A stretch of 19,438 nucleotides of DNA from an uncultured Collinsella sp. (GTDB taxonomy: Bacteria; Actinomycetota; Coriobacteriia; Coriobacteriales; Coriobacteriaceae), in contig UPXY01000028.1 in the NCBI GenBank assembly GCA_900538305.1, positions 1-19,438 on the forward strand, written 5' to 3'. Positions 7,173 through 15,153 of this stretch are shown piece after piece. The translations under genes and the position numbers were made by a program. Each line of letters starts with the position of its first letter. Within the stretch, counting starts at the first letter, position 1. The notes beneath the pieces were generated by a model. The model was not told the DNA's origin, did not search any database, and was given only the letters and a program-made list of their open reading frames with translations.

Positions 7173-8789
7173 CTACACGATGATGCCCAGCAGGTTGAAC
7201 ACGATGCCGAAGGCCAGGATGCCGAAGATGAGCGGCACGACCTTCACGTTCTTGCGCAGCAGCCATGCCACGACGAGCATCGTCACGAGCGGCAGCAGGT
7301 TGGGCAGGATCTCGTCGAGTACCGCCTGCAGCTCAAGTGTTACCTCGTTGGCCATGTTGAACACCAACGGGGTGGAGATGCTGATCATCGAGCTCGTCAT
7401 GGCACCGATAACCATCATGCCGAGGATGCCTGCGCAGAGCGAGATCTTCTCGATGATGCCGTTCTCGGTCATGGCGTCGAGGATGCGATGTCCCAGCTCA
7501 TAGCTTTTCTGGGCAAGGACATAGCGGATCGTCCAATGCGGGATGTTGAAGATGAGCAGGAAGAGGATGGGGCCGAGGACGTTGCCCTGCATGGCGAACT
7601 GGCATCCGATACCCGATGCGACCGTCTTGACGATGCCCCACCAGAAGCTGTCGCCGATGCCTGCGATGGGACCCATGAGGCCCGCCTTGACGTTGTTGAT
7701 GCTCGCGGTGTCGAAGTCCGGGTCTTGCGCGTTCTGCTCCTCCATGGAGGCCGAGATGCCCAAGATAAATGTTGAGAATTCGGGGTTGGTGTTGAAGAAC
7801 TCGAGGTGGCGATTGATGGCCGCGCAGCGATCCTCGTCGGTCGTATAGATCTTCTCGATGGCGGGCAGCATAGAACGGCACCAGCCGATGGCCTGCAGGC
7901 GCGAGTAGATGAAGGGTCCTTCGAGGCCGAACGACTTGACGAACATATTCGTGAGATCGGCACGGCTCAGCAGGCGCTCGGTGCGCTTCTGCTCGACGGG
8001 TGCATCGGCGAGCGCGTCGAAGTCGTCGAGGATCTCGTCGCTCGCCGTGTCGTCCGTTTGTCCGTTATCGGAGAAGAAGTACGCGATTGCAGCCGCGCCT
8101 GCGCCGATGATGGCGATACCCATTGTGGGCATGCCGAGGTATGAGGCGAGCACGAAGCCGATGAAGAAGAAGGCGAGCGTCTTCGGCGACTGCGTGAGGT
8201 TGAAGAGCATGGCGAAGCCGAGTGCGGCGAGCAGGTTCGTACCTGTGCCGATGGCGTTCATGATGTTCTCGGGGATGGCGTTGGCGATGTTCGCGACCAC
8301 GTCGGCACCGATAAGCAGGCTCAGGAAGACCGACAGGAACATGAACAGGCACGATGCCCCGAAGATGATCCAAAAGGCTTGGGTGACGCGCTGCGGCGTG
8401 TTGCGCTCGGGATGCGTGAAGAGCATCTTGGCGGCGATGAGGTCGTATCCGGTCGTTGCGAGATGCTCGAGCAAGCGATAGACGATACCTACGGGAATCG
8501 CGAGCGCCACGGCAGCCTCGGCGGAAAGGCCGCCCGCGATGGCGAAGCCCGCGCCCAGGACGCCGGCGATGGTGATGTTGATGGGAATCGATATGCCGAT
8601 GCCCATCATGCCCATAGTGGCGAGTTCAAGCGTTCCGCCGATAGTGACGCCCTGGGCAAGGTCGCCGAGGACGAGGCCGGTGAGCGTGCACATAACGAGG
8701 GGCCGCGTTGATTTGTTGATGCCGTCGACGTACTCGCACCAACCGAGCACGGCTACAAGACCGAGGAGTATCTCTTGAAAGACGGTCAT
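7173..8789 (-). CDS. mannose-family PTS fused IIC-IID membrane component
   Basis: One 538-residue chain carries both membrane subunits that are normally separate. Residues 1-240 are a IIC domain (GLVLGDLAQGVTIGGTLEL at 38-56, several membrane segments). Residues 241-275 are an acidic, Asp-rich soluble linker. Residues 276-538 are a IID domain with the conserved GLMGPIAGIGDSFWWG at 370-385 and C-terminal membrane segments. It forms the translocation channel for a sugar that is phosphorylated by the IIB protein encoded 97 bases upstream. Two ATGs are possible; the one at 8789 has AAAGGA six bases upstream, while the ATG at 8795 would touch the ribosome site. The specific sugar cannot be read from the sequence. 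Confidence 0.93.
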   Translation of the reverse strand: MTVFQEILLGLVAVLGWCEYVDGINKSTRPLVMCTLTGLVLGDLAQGVTIGGTLELATMGMMGIGISIPINITIAGVLGAGFAIAGGLSAEAAVALAIPVGIVYRLLEHLATTGYDLIAAKMLFTHPERNTPQRVTQAFWIIFGASCLFMFLSVFLSLLIGADVVANIANAIPENIMNAIGTGTNLLAALGFAMLFNLTQSPKTLAFFFIGFVLASYLGMPTMGIAIIGAGAAAIAYFFSDNGQTDDTASDEILDDFDALADAPVEQKRTERLLSRADLTNMFVKSFGLEGPFIYSRLQAIGWCRSMLPAIEKIYTTDEDRCAAINRHLEFFNTNPEFSTFILGISASMEEQNAQDPDFDTASINNVKAGLMGPIAGIGDSFWWGIVKTVASGIGCQFAMQGNVLGPILFLLIFNIPHWTIRYVLAQKSYELGHRILDAMTENGIIEKISLCAGILGMMVIGAMTSSMISISTPLVFNMANEVTLELQAVLDEILPNLLPLVTMLVVAWLLRKNVKVVPLIFGILAFGIVFNLLGIIV

Positions 8790-8843
8790 GTGCATTCCTT
8801 TCTATGGATCAACATGCGTTGAGAGAGGGTGAGGGGTACACGG

Positions 8844-8874
8844 AGAGCGCCTGCTCTGGTCGAGCCGCTGCTCG
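8844..8874. other. two small hairpins in the IIB-IIC intercistronic gap
   Basis: The 97-base gap between the IIB and IIC-IID genes holds two adjacent 5-bp hairpins with 4-base loops: AGAGC-gcct-GCTCT (8844-8857) and CGAGC-cgct-GCTCG (8861-8874). They could protect the upstream message end or set the ratio of the two products, but both are short and no T tract follows. Confidence 0.3.
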
Positions 8875-8886
8875 CCTGCGTGGCAC

Positions 8887-9360
8887 CTACCCTAGAAGAC
8901 CGGCGAGTTTGGTCTTCGTGTCGCTGGGAACCTGTTGGGCATATACCTCGTAGCCCTCATGGGAGAGCGCGGCGATGACTTCCGTATCGTGCGGGGTGAG
9001 GCAAACCGCGGGCAAGTAACGCTTTGAGTCGTCGTGTTCGCGCATGCCGCCGACGTTGATGGCCGAAATATCCTCCGTTGACCGTGCGATTGCAGCGGCA
9101 TCGTCGAGATTGTTTACCAGCACAAGCGCGCGGTAATTTCGAGCTTTCTCTGAACCGAGGAATGCGATGGTTTTCTCAACCGTGGAGATAACCAGATTCA
9201 TTCCCGCGGGCTTTGCAAGGGCGAACGTCGCCTTTGCGGCTTTATCTTGGGATACCTCGTCGTTCGCGATGACGATAAGGTTGATCGGCAAGCTCTTTGA
9301 CCAGGCGTAGGCAACTTGGCCGTGGAGCAAGCGGTCGTCGACTCGTAGCAGCTCTACCAT
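8887..9360 (-). CDS. mannose-family PTS IIB component
   Basis: A 157-residue soluble protein, the normal IIB length. The N terminus has the hallmark RVDDRLLHGQV at 6-16, with His13 as the phosphorylated residue that takes phosphate from IIA and passes it to the sugar. The ATG at 9360 follows GGAAGGAG at a good spacing; the open frame continues to 9438 but that part would run into the control region and adds only a Tyr-rich tail. It is the first gene of the operon. No IIA gene is found in this window, so phosphate must come from a IIA encoded elsewhere. Confidence 0.93.
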   Translation of the reverse strand: MVELLRVDDRLLHGQVAYAWSKSLPINLIVIANDEVSQDKAAKATFALAKPAGMNLVISTVEKTIAFLGSEKARNYRALVLVNNLDDAAAIARSTEDISAINVGGMREHDDSKRYLPAVCLTPHDTEVIAALSHEGYEVYAQQVPSDTKTKLAGLLG

Positions 9361-9538
9361 GCGGACTCCTTCCGAATAGGTTAGACGATACAAAAAGTAT
9401 AGATATATTGCCTGTGTTTTTTCTAAATGTATATACAAAGTTACGGTTATGTTTCCCTAGCGGTATACTGAAAGCGGCAAACGGTTTGAAACTCGCGCAA
9501 GCGATAGAGTCCCGGGCAACGGGAAAAAGGATCTCCCC
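9361..9538. promoter_or_regulatory. divergent control region of the sugar operon and its GntR regulator
   Basis: This 178-base gap is clearly AT-rich in its left two thirds. It holds a perfect 10-bp palindrome TGTATATACA at 9428-9437 and further GTATA or TATAC half sites near 9387, 9397 and 9464, as expected for a GntR/HutC operator. A likely -10 for the PTS operon (TATACT on the minus strand, 9396-9401) and one for the regulator (TATACT at 9464-9469) face away from each other with the palindrome between them. Neither has a strong -35 box. Operator and promoter assignments are inferred from position and symmetry. Confidence 0.5.
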
Positions 9539-10252
9539 ATGGGTCAGACGGCGAAATATCGGCAGATTGAGGAGTTCATCAAAGGCGGCATCGCGGACGG
9601 TTCGCTAAAGGTTGGAAGCAAGATCATGACCGAGGAACAGCTCGGTCGCCGCTTTGGGTTCTCCCGGATGACGGTCAACAAGGCGCTTCTGAATCTCTCG
9701 AAGGAAGGCTACATCGAACGCATTCCCGGTAAGGGCAGCTTCGTGAAGGCGGCGCAAGTGGTGAAGCCCTCAGATAGCTCAAGGAGCTTTACCGAGGACA
9801 TGGAGGCCATCGGTAAGAAGGCGGGATCCCAGCTGCTCTCCTATGAGGTCATTCGCGGAGAGGACGCTCCGAGCGTCGCCGAGAAACTTGGCCTTGCGGA
9901 CGATGATCTCATTCACTACTTCGCGCGCTTGCGTACGGGTGACGGTGAACCTATTGCCATCAGCTATAACTATGTCTCTGCGGCGATCATCCCGGCTATC
10001 GATGTGCGCTGTCTTGACCATTCGTTCTACGCGTTCGTCGATTCGCTCGGGCTGCAGCGCATCTATCAGGGGAGTGAGTTCCGCGCGGTACTGCCTACAG
10101 ACGAGCAGCGAGAACTATTGCGGGCTGGCGATATCGCGCTGTTTCGCGTATCGCACTGTACATATACGCGCGTCGACGGCGTGCTCGTACCGTTCGAATA
10201 CACCGAGACAAATTACAACGGCGATATCTATTCTTATATTTCGAGCGATTAG
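9539..10252 (+). CDS. GntR-family regulator with UTRA ligand-binding domain
   Basis: A 237-residue protein of the HutC/FarR branch. Residues about 6-70 form the winged helix-turn-helix (TEEQLGRRFGFSRMTVNKAL, then IERIPGKGSFV), and about 95-232 the UTRA effector domain. The ATG at 9539 has an AAAAAGG site upstream. It is divergent from the PTS/SIS operon, so it most likely represses that operon and is relieved by a phosphorylated sugar or sugar-amine, as for other UTRA regulators of sugar genes. The effector is not known. No convincing terminator follows; only a weak AAAGG/CCTTT pairing lies just after the stop. Confidence 0.9.
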   Translation: MGQTAKYRQIEEFIKGGIADGSLKVGSKIMTEEQLGRRFGFSRMTVNKALLNLSKEGYIERIPGKGSFVKAAQVVKPSDSSRSFTEDMEAIGKKAGSQLLSYEVIRGEDAPSVAEKLGLADDDLIHYFARLRTGDGEPIAISYNYVSAAIIPAIDVRCLDHSFYAFVDSLGLQRIYQGSEFRAVLPTDEQRELLRAGDIALFRVSHCTYTRVDGVLVPFEYTETNYNGDIYSYISSD

Positions 10253-10407
10253 GTGACAAAGGTTCCTTTTGGGATGATTGCGTTCCATTGGATGGTGGCG
10301 CGCAGGCGGGAGGGAATCGTGGTACCCTAACGCGGTGCCTCGCTGGGTGCGGGGTGTATGTCCGGCTTGATTCCGTTTCGGTTGTCTTTCAAGGCGAAAG
10401 ATCGACC

Positions 10408-10416
10408 GGGGGGGGG
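10408..10416 (+). promoter_or_regulatory. run of nine G acting as ribosome site of the glycosyltransferase gene
   Basis: Nine consecutive G lie two bases before the ATG at 10419, with no other purine-rich ribosome site nearby. The tract is outside the reading frame, so length changes by polymerase slippage would alter initiation rather than shift the frame. The remaining gap from 10253 shows no clear promoter. Confidence 0.5.
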
Positions 10417-10418
10417 TT

Positions 10419-13400
10419 ATGTCCGAAATACCTTTCGGGCGTCCACGGCAGCGCGGCATTGCTTGTCTCCTTGCCGCATGGTGTGCGCTCGGCATCGGCG
10501 TCGATCTCGCGGGAGCTTCCTTCGACGAAGTCCATGCGCTGTTCGGCGATCTGCATGGTGCGGCCTACCTCGCGGCCGAGGTGCTGTGCTCGCTACCTGC
10601 TCGCGACGAGGCGCTCTATACCCTGTTTGTAGCCGTCTTGCTGTATCGTCCGTTCTGCGGGCTGTTCGGCGCGCGTGGGGCACGCTTGCGGCGGGCCGGT
10701 GGCGCGGCGGCGTGGGTCATCGGCGGCCTCTTCGCTGCAGCGCTCCTTTTTGGTAGGAGCTTCGACGAGGCTGGGAGCGCCGCTTACGTGACGGGCGGCA
10801 TCTCCGCGGGCATTCGTTCGGCGCTTTTCTTCTCCGCGTGGTTGCTTTTGGCACGTGGCGGCATCTGCATGCTCTTCGCATGGCTTGATGCGGCGCGTTC
10901 TGGTGCCATAGAGGGGCGTGGTGCGACGGCGGAAGTCGGTGCCGCGGCCACGGAAGGCGGGTCGGGCGTCGCCGATATTGCTGCCGCGAGCCACGAATCG
11001 GATGCTGAAGCGGCTTCGTCGACCGGTCGCAGCATCTTCGGCGGACGCCTCGCTCGGATCGTCGCACGGACGTGCTCGCTCTTCGACCGCCATCCCTTCG
11101 CTGCGCCCGCGATCATGCTCGCCATCGCTTGGTTGCCGGTGCTCATTGGCTATGCGCCCGCGCTCTTCATGTGGGACACGAACACCCAGATACTCCAGTG
11201 GTTCGGTTTGCCCAACCATATCAGCGCCTCGGTCGAGCTCGTCGATCCCGCCGTTTTGCTCACCCAGCACCATCCGCCGCTCCACACCGCGATGGTCGGT
11301 TTGTGCGTGCAGGCAGGGATGGCGCTCTTCGGCAGCGAAAACGCCGGCATCTTTCTGTATGCCTTGCTCCAATGGACACTCGATATCACGGCCATCGCGT
11401 GGGCGCTGCGCCTGCTTGTGCTCATGGGTGCAGGTCCGCGCGTGCGCCTGGCCGCGCTCGCGTTCATCGCGCTCGTTCCGGCATTCTCGGACTACAGCGT
11501 GCTCGTAACGAAGGACGTTCTCTTCGCGGCGGCGCTGCTCGTGTTCGCGATGGAGCTTGTCTATATCGTGTGGCGCGTCCGGCCGCGCACCGGATTGTCC
11601 AAGCTTGCCGCAGGGGAGGACGCTTTGCCTGCGCTCGCGAATCGCCTGCGCCCGGCGTATCCCGCCCTCCCGTCCTGCCATGTGACGGCGCTTTTGCTTT
11701 CCGCCCTCGGCACGGCACTGCTGCGCAGCGGCATGCTCGTCGCGGTTGCGCTCGCGTGTCTGGTGACGCTGGTGCTGGTGAGGAAGCACTCGGGTACGCG
11801 CCGCTACCCGGCAGTTGCCCTCATGGTCGCGGTCTTCGTGTCGTGCGCGCTTTCGGGCATCGTCTACCCGGCGCTCGGTATCTCGCCTGCGAGCAAGCGC
11901 GAGGTGCTCTCGATTCCCGTGCAGCAAATCTCCCGCTTCATGCGTGAACGACCGGAGCTCGTCACGTCGGTGGAGTTCCACGCGGTCGATTCCGTGCTCG
12001 ATGCGAACGAGCTCGCAGCTATCTACAATCCCGACAAGTCCGATCCGGTGAAGGCGACCTATCGGGAAGGGGCGACGAGCGAAGACCTCGCCCGTTTCTG
12101 GCGCGTGTGGGCGCGCTGGTTCGCGGAAGACCCAGGTTGTTTCCTCTCGGCCACCGCCGCGAACTACTATGGCTATTTCTATGCGGGACAGGCGACGGGG
12201 TGGAGCTACACCTCGTATTTCAGCGGTGTGGCGATGGCGAGCACCACGACCGACTGGTTCAGTTCGGCTGTGGCGCCCTATTTCGACTTCGCGCCCGCCG
12301 CGAACCCGATCTCGCGCGCTCTCGACGCCATGTGCTCGGGGTACCGCCTCTTCTTCCAGCGCTTTCCCCTCACCACCCTCACCATGCAGGCGGCGCTGTA
12401 CGACTGGATGCTCGTGCTCGTCACGGTCTACGCCGTGACCCGCCGCGTGCGTCCGCTCGCCCCGATGCTCGCTGCCGCCTGGGTGGTGCTCGCGGTGGCG
12501 CTCGTGGGGCCGTGCAACGCCACGACATATTTCCGCTACGCGTACCCGGTGGCGCTCATGGCGCCGTTCATGTGCGCGCTGCTGTTCGCTCGAAGCGACA
12601 AGGAGGCTTTCGATATGTACGCATACGACCATGCGATCGCTGGTAAAGCTGGGGGAGGGGCGGCGCGCGAAGCCGGCGCGACAGCGCCTGCGGGCACGGC
12701 GGCGCTTGCGGGTGCCAGCGCGACGGGCCGCGCGGACGCTGCCGTGCTCGCAGATGCCAGTACGCGCGAGCGACCAGCCTCTGCCGCCCCCTCAGTTCGT
12801 TCCGTCGATGGTTCCCGTGTCGCGGTGCTCATACCGTGCTACAACGAGGCGATCACCATCGGGAAGGTCGTGGACGATTTCCACCGTGTGCTGCCCGATG
12901 CGGCGGTCTATGTGTACGATAACAACTCTTCAGACGATACCGCGCGTATCGCCCGCGAGCACGGGGCTACCGTGCGCTTCGAGCCGCGCCAGGGCAAGGG
13001 CGTCACGGTGCGCCAGATGCTGCGCGACATCGATGCGGATTGCTACCTGCTCGTTGATGGAGACGACACCTATCCCGCAGAGGCCGCGCCCGCGCTCGTG
13101 GCACCCGTGCTCGCGGACGAGGCGGACATGACTGTCGGCGACCGCCTCTCGAATGGCAGCTATGCGCACGAGAACGGGCGCGCGTTCCATGGGTTCGGCA
13201 ACGATCTGGTGCGCTGGCTCATCCGAGCAATCTACGGTTACGCGTTTCACGATGTCATGAGCGGGTACCGGGCGTTCAGCAGGGTTTTTGCCCGCACGTT
13301 TCCTGTGGTCTCGCGCGGGTTCCAGCTCGAGTGCGAGGTCTCCATCCATGCCGTTGACATGGGTTGGCGCATCGCCGAGGTGCCCATCGCCTATCGCGAT

Positions 13401-13748
13401 CGGCCGGAGGGCAGTTCGTCCAAGCTCTCGACGGTGAGCGACGGCTTGCGTGTGCTTATGGCGATTGGCGCGCTTTTCAAAGATTGCCGCCCGTTTAAGT
13501 TCTTCGCGCTCGTAGCGTCCGTTTTCCTGCTGTTTGGACTCGTCGTGGGGATGCCGGTGGTGGTCGAGTTCTCCGCGACGGGATTCGTCTCGAAGCTGCC
13601 GTCTGCCGTGCTTGCGGTGGGGCTCGTGTTCTGCGGTGCGCTCTCGCTCTGCACGGGGCTCATTCTAGACACCGTTGCGAAGAACCGTCGCAAGCAATGG
13701 GAGCTCGAGGTATACCACATCGAGGACGAGGCGCGACGCAGCGGGTAG
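10419..13748 (+). CDS. membrane GT-C-like (DUF6020-type) and GT2 glycosyltransferase fusion
   Basis: The 1109-residue protein has two enzymes' worth of sequence. Residues about 1-735 are a multi-spanning membrane part with a conserved-looking external loop, MWDTNTQ at 251-257 and HHPPLH at 284-289, like DUF6020/GT-C proteins that use lipid-linked sugars. Residues about 745-795 are an Ala/Gly/Thr-rich linker. Residues 800-1030 are a GT2 domain like dolichol/polyprenyl-phosphate mannose synthase (VLIPCYNEA near 803, DGDD at 880-883 as metal site, MSGYRAFSR near 947), followed by two C-terminal membrane segments as in GtrB-type enzymes. I infer that the GT2 domain makes a polyprenyl-phosphate sugar and the membrane domain transfers it on the outside, for a teichoic-acid, polysaccharide or protein decoration. 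A second soluble Ala-rich loop lies at about 165-210. Sugar and acceptor are unknown. Confidence 0.85.
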   Translation: MSEIPFGRPRQRGIACLLAAWCALGIGVDLAGASFDEVHALFGDLHGAAYLAAEVLCSLPARDEALYTLFVAVLLYRPFCGLFGARGARLRRAGGAAAWVIGGLFAAALLFGRSFDEAGSAAYVTGGISAGIRSALFFSAWLLLARGGICMLFAWLDAARSGAIEGRGATAEVGAAATEGGSGVADIAAASHESDAEAASSTGRSIFGGRLARIVARTCSLFDRHPFAAPAIMLAIAWLPVLIGYAPALFMWDTNTQILQWFGLPNHISASVELVDPAVLLTQHHPPLHTAMVGLCVQAGMALFGSENAGIFLYALLQWTLDITAIAWALRLLVLMGAGPRVRLAALAFIALVPAFSDYSVLVTKDVLFAAALLVFAMELVYIVWRVRPRTGLSKLAAGEDALPALANRLRPAYPALPSCHVTALLLSALGTALLRSGMLVAVALACLVTLVLVRKHSGTRRYPAVALMVAVFVSCALSGIVYPALGISPASKREVLSIPVQQISRFMRERPELVTSVEFHAVDSVLDANELAAIYNPDKSDPVKATYREGATSEDLARFWRVWARWFAEDPGCFLSATAANYYGYFYAGQATGWSYTSYFSGVAMASTTTDWFSSAVAPYFDFAPAANPISRALDAMCSGYRLFFQRFPLTTLTMQAALYDWMLVLVTVYAVTRRVRPLAPMLAAAWVVLAVALVGPCNATTYFRYAYPVALMAPFMCALLFARSDKEAFDMYAYDHAIAGKAGGGAAREAGATAPAGTAALAGASATGRADAAVLADASTRERPASAAPSVRSVDGSRVAVLIPCYNEAITIGKVVDDFHRVLPDAAVYVYDNNSSDDTARIAREHGATVRFEPRQGKGVTVRQMLRDIDADCYLLVDGDDTYPAEAAPALVAPVLADEADMTVGDRLSNGSYAHENGRAFHGFGNDLVRWLIRAIYGYAFHDVMSGYRAFSRVFARTFPVVSRGFQLECEVSIHAVDMGWRIAEVPIAYRDRPEGSSSKLSTVSDGLRVLMAIGALFKDCRPFKFFALVASVFLLFGLVVGMPVVVEFSATGFVSKLPSAVLAVGLVFCGALSLCTGLILDTVAKNRRKQWELEVYHIEDEARRSG

Positions 13749-13764
13749 TGCCGCCTGCCGCGCA

Positions 13765-13801
13765 GATGTCCCAATATGCACCTGTCCCTTTTTGGGACAT
13801 C
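13765..13801. terminator. TGTCCC hairpin after the glycosyltransferase gene
   Basis: Arms GATGTCCCAA (13765-13774) and TTGGGACATC (13792-13801) pair perfectly over 10 bp. A second copy of GTCCC at 13784-13788 can pair with GGGAC (13794-13798) across a T5 loop, so two folds compete. It starts 16 bases after the stop at 13748. It may stop transcription, but the T run is inside the loop rather than after the stem, and the motif resembles dispersed TGTCCC/GGGACA repeats known from other bacteria. Confidence 0.5.
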
Positions 13802-13890
13802 GCGTTTCCTACCGTCCTGCTGCGCCGCTCCGCACGCCTCGCCGCGAACAACCCGCTCGTCCCGGGGATGCGCGCGACGGCAAATGCGGG

Positions 13891-13947
13891 TATACTGCGT
13901 GCAGTTATCTCGGTGTACAAGGTACCCGCGTCCGATTGTGCGCGGGT
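13891..13947 (+). promoter_or_regulatory. probable nifU-lgt promoter and leader hairpin
   Basis: A TATACT box at 13891-13896 stands 67 bases before the nifU-like start, without a clear -35. Downstream, ACCCGCG (13924-13930) and CGCGGGT (13941-13947) form a 7-bp hairpin with a 10-base loop that ends three bases before the AAAGGA ribosome site, so it could affect translation. Confidence 0.35.
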
Positions 13948-13962
13948 GTGAAAGGAATCCTC

Positions 13963-14247
13963 ATGGCAGTGAACGAAGAACTTCTGAAGCAGGTGCTCGA
14001 GCAGATTCGTCCCAACCTGCAGGCGGATGGCGGCGATATGGCCTATGTGGGCGTCGATGACGAAGGCGTCGTCTCACTCGAGCTGCTCGGCCACTGTGCG
14101 GGCTGCCCCATGAGCCAGCTCACGCTCTCGATGGGTATCGAGCGCATCTTGAAGGAGCACGTTCCCGGCGTGACGCGCGTCGTCGCGGTGAACGACCTCG
14201 GTGGCGGCGACATGGCCGACCTCTTCGACGAGTACACGCCGTTCTAG
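13963..14247 (+). CDS. NifU-like Fe-S cluster carrier (NFU domain)
   Basis: A 94-residue protein made only of the NifU C-terminal (NFU) domain. QADGGDMAYV at 20-29 and HCAGCPMS at 44-51 are typical; C45 and C48 form the CxxC pair that holds a [4Fe-4S] cluster between two monomers before handing it to target proteins. The ATG at 13963 follows AAAGGA with a 6-base gap. It lies 17 bases before lgt and is probably co-transcribed with it, though the two have no shared pathway. No suf or isc gene is in the window, so it may serve as a general carrier. Confidence 0.93.
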   Translation: MAVNEELLKQVLEQIRPNLQADGGDMAYVGVDDEGVVSLELLGHCAGCPMSQLTLSMGIERILKEHVPGVTRVVAVNDLGGGDMADLFDEYTPF

Positions 14248-14264
14248 CAGCGTCGGAGCCGTCC

Positions 14265-15083
14265 ATGCTCACAGAACTCTATCAAAGCCTCGATCCGGTC
14301 GCGCTTTCCGTCGGCCCTATCACCATCTACTGGTACGGCATCGCCTACGTGGTGGGCGCTGCGCTCTGCGGCGTCATGATGTGGCGAACGCAGCGGCGCT
14401 GGGGGCTCAACATCACCGCCGACGACCTCATGATGGTCGTGTTCGGCGCGGTGATCGGTCTCGTGGTGGGCGCGCGCCTGTTTTACGTCATCTTTTACGG
14501 CGACGGCTTCTACTGGACGCATCCGCTCGAGATCTTCATGACGAACCACGGAGGCATGAGCTTCCATGGCGGGCTCGTGGGCGGCATCATCGGCGGCATC
14601 ATCGTGTGCCGCGTCTACAAGCTTTCCGCGTGGACGGTTGCCGATCTCGCGATCATCGGGGTGCCCATCGCGCTCTGTTTGGGCCGCTGCGCGAACTTCG
14701 TGAACGGCGAGCTGTGGGGCAAACCCACCGACTTGCCCTGGGGCGTGGTCTTCGGTGGCGCGGCGGGCGATATCCCGCGGCACCCTTCCCAGCTGTATGA
14801 GGCGTTTCTCGAGGGGATCGTGCTGTTCACGATTCTCTATGTGCTGAGCCGGCGCCGTCCACCCCTGCCGCAGGGTACGTTCATGGGCGTCTTCGTGCTC
14901 GGGTACGGTATCGTGCGCTTCCTCGTGGAGTTCGTGCGCGTGCCGGACGCTCAGCTCGGGTACCTCTTCGGCGGCGTTATTACCATGGGGCAGCTGCTGT
15001 CGCTCCCGCTCATCTTCATCGGCGCGGGGCTCATCGTCTATGCGCTGCGCGCCAACCGTCCCCAGCGCGACTACGTGAAGTAG
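14265..15083 (+). CDS. lgt: prolipoprotein diacylglyceryl transferase
   Basis: Lgt transfers diacylglycerol from phosphatidylglycerol to the lipobox Cys of prolipoproteins at the cytoplasmic membrane. The 272-residue product shows the family signatures: GGMSFHGG at 96-103 with His101, GRCANFVNGELWG at 140-152 with Arg141, Asn144, Asn147 and Glu149, HPSQLYEA at 173-180, and Arg218 in a late membrane helix. About seven membrane segments are visible. The ATG at 14265 has only a weak ribosome site (GGAG six bases upstream), which fits translational coupling to the preceding nifU-like gene. A repeat block starts right after its stop. Confidence 0.96.
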   Translation: MLTELYQSLDPVALSVGPITIYWYGIAYVVGAALCGVMMWRTQRRWGLNITADDLMMVVFGAVIGLVVGARLFYVIFYGDGFYWTHPLEIFMTNHGGMSFHGGLVGGIIGGIIVCRVYKLSAWTVADLAIIGVPIALCLGRCANFVNGELWGKPTDLPWGVVFGGAAGDIPRHPSQLYEAFLEGIVLFTILYVLSRRRPPLPQGTFMGVFVLGYGIVRFLVEFVRVPDAQLGYLFGGVITMGQLLSLPLIFIGAGLIVYALRANRPQRDYVK

Positions 15084-15090
15084 CATATAA

Positions 15091-15117
15091 AACTACCCCA
15101 GCGACTTTTTTACATGC
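15091..15117 (-). repeat. intergenic repeat copy A (inverted)
   Basis: Starts 8 bases after the lgt stop. Bases 15095-15117 are complementary to 15154-15176 (copy B) over 23 positions with one mismatch, and equally to 15202-15224 (copy C). Either pairing would give a very long hairpin behind lgt, so A with B or C may end lgt transcription. Confidence 0.75.
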
Positions 15118-15153
15118 CATGCCGAAAAGCTATTGAGCTAGGGGGCTGTCAAA

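Noticed and set aside
9361..9438. 26-residue N-terminal extension of the IIB protein
   Set aside because: The family starts at MVELLRVDDR; the extension covers the likely promoter and operator, and the inner ATG has a strong ribosome site.
10253..10290. Terminator after the GntR gene (AAAGG-TT-CCTTT)
   Set aside because: The loop would have only two bases and the stem five weak pairs, so it was not listed as a terminator.
10593..12632. A 679-codon open frame on the minus strand
   Set aside because: It is antisense to the glycosyltransferase gene, rich in Arg/His/Glu with no recognisable domain, and explained by high GC at third codon positions of the real gene.
14244..15086. A 280-codon open frame antisense to lgt
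   Set aside because: Composition is that of a shadow frame (His, Asp, Glu and Arg rich) and lgt on the plus strand has all family motifs.
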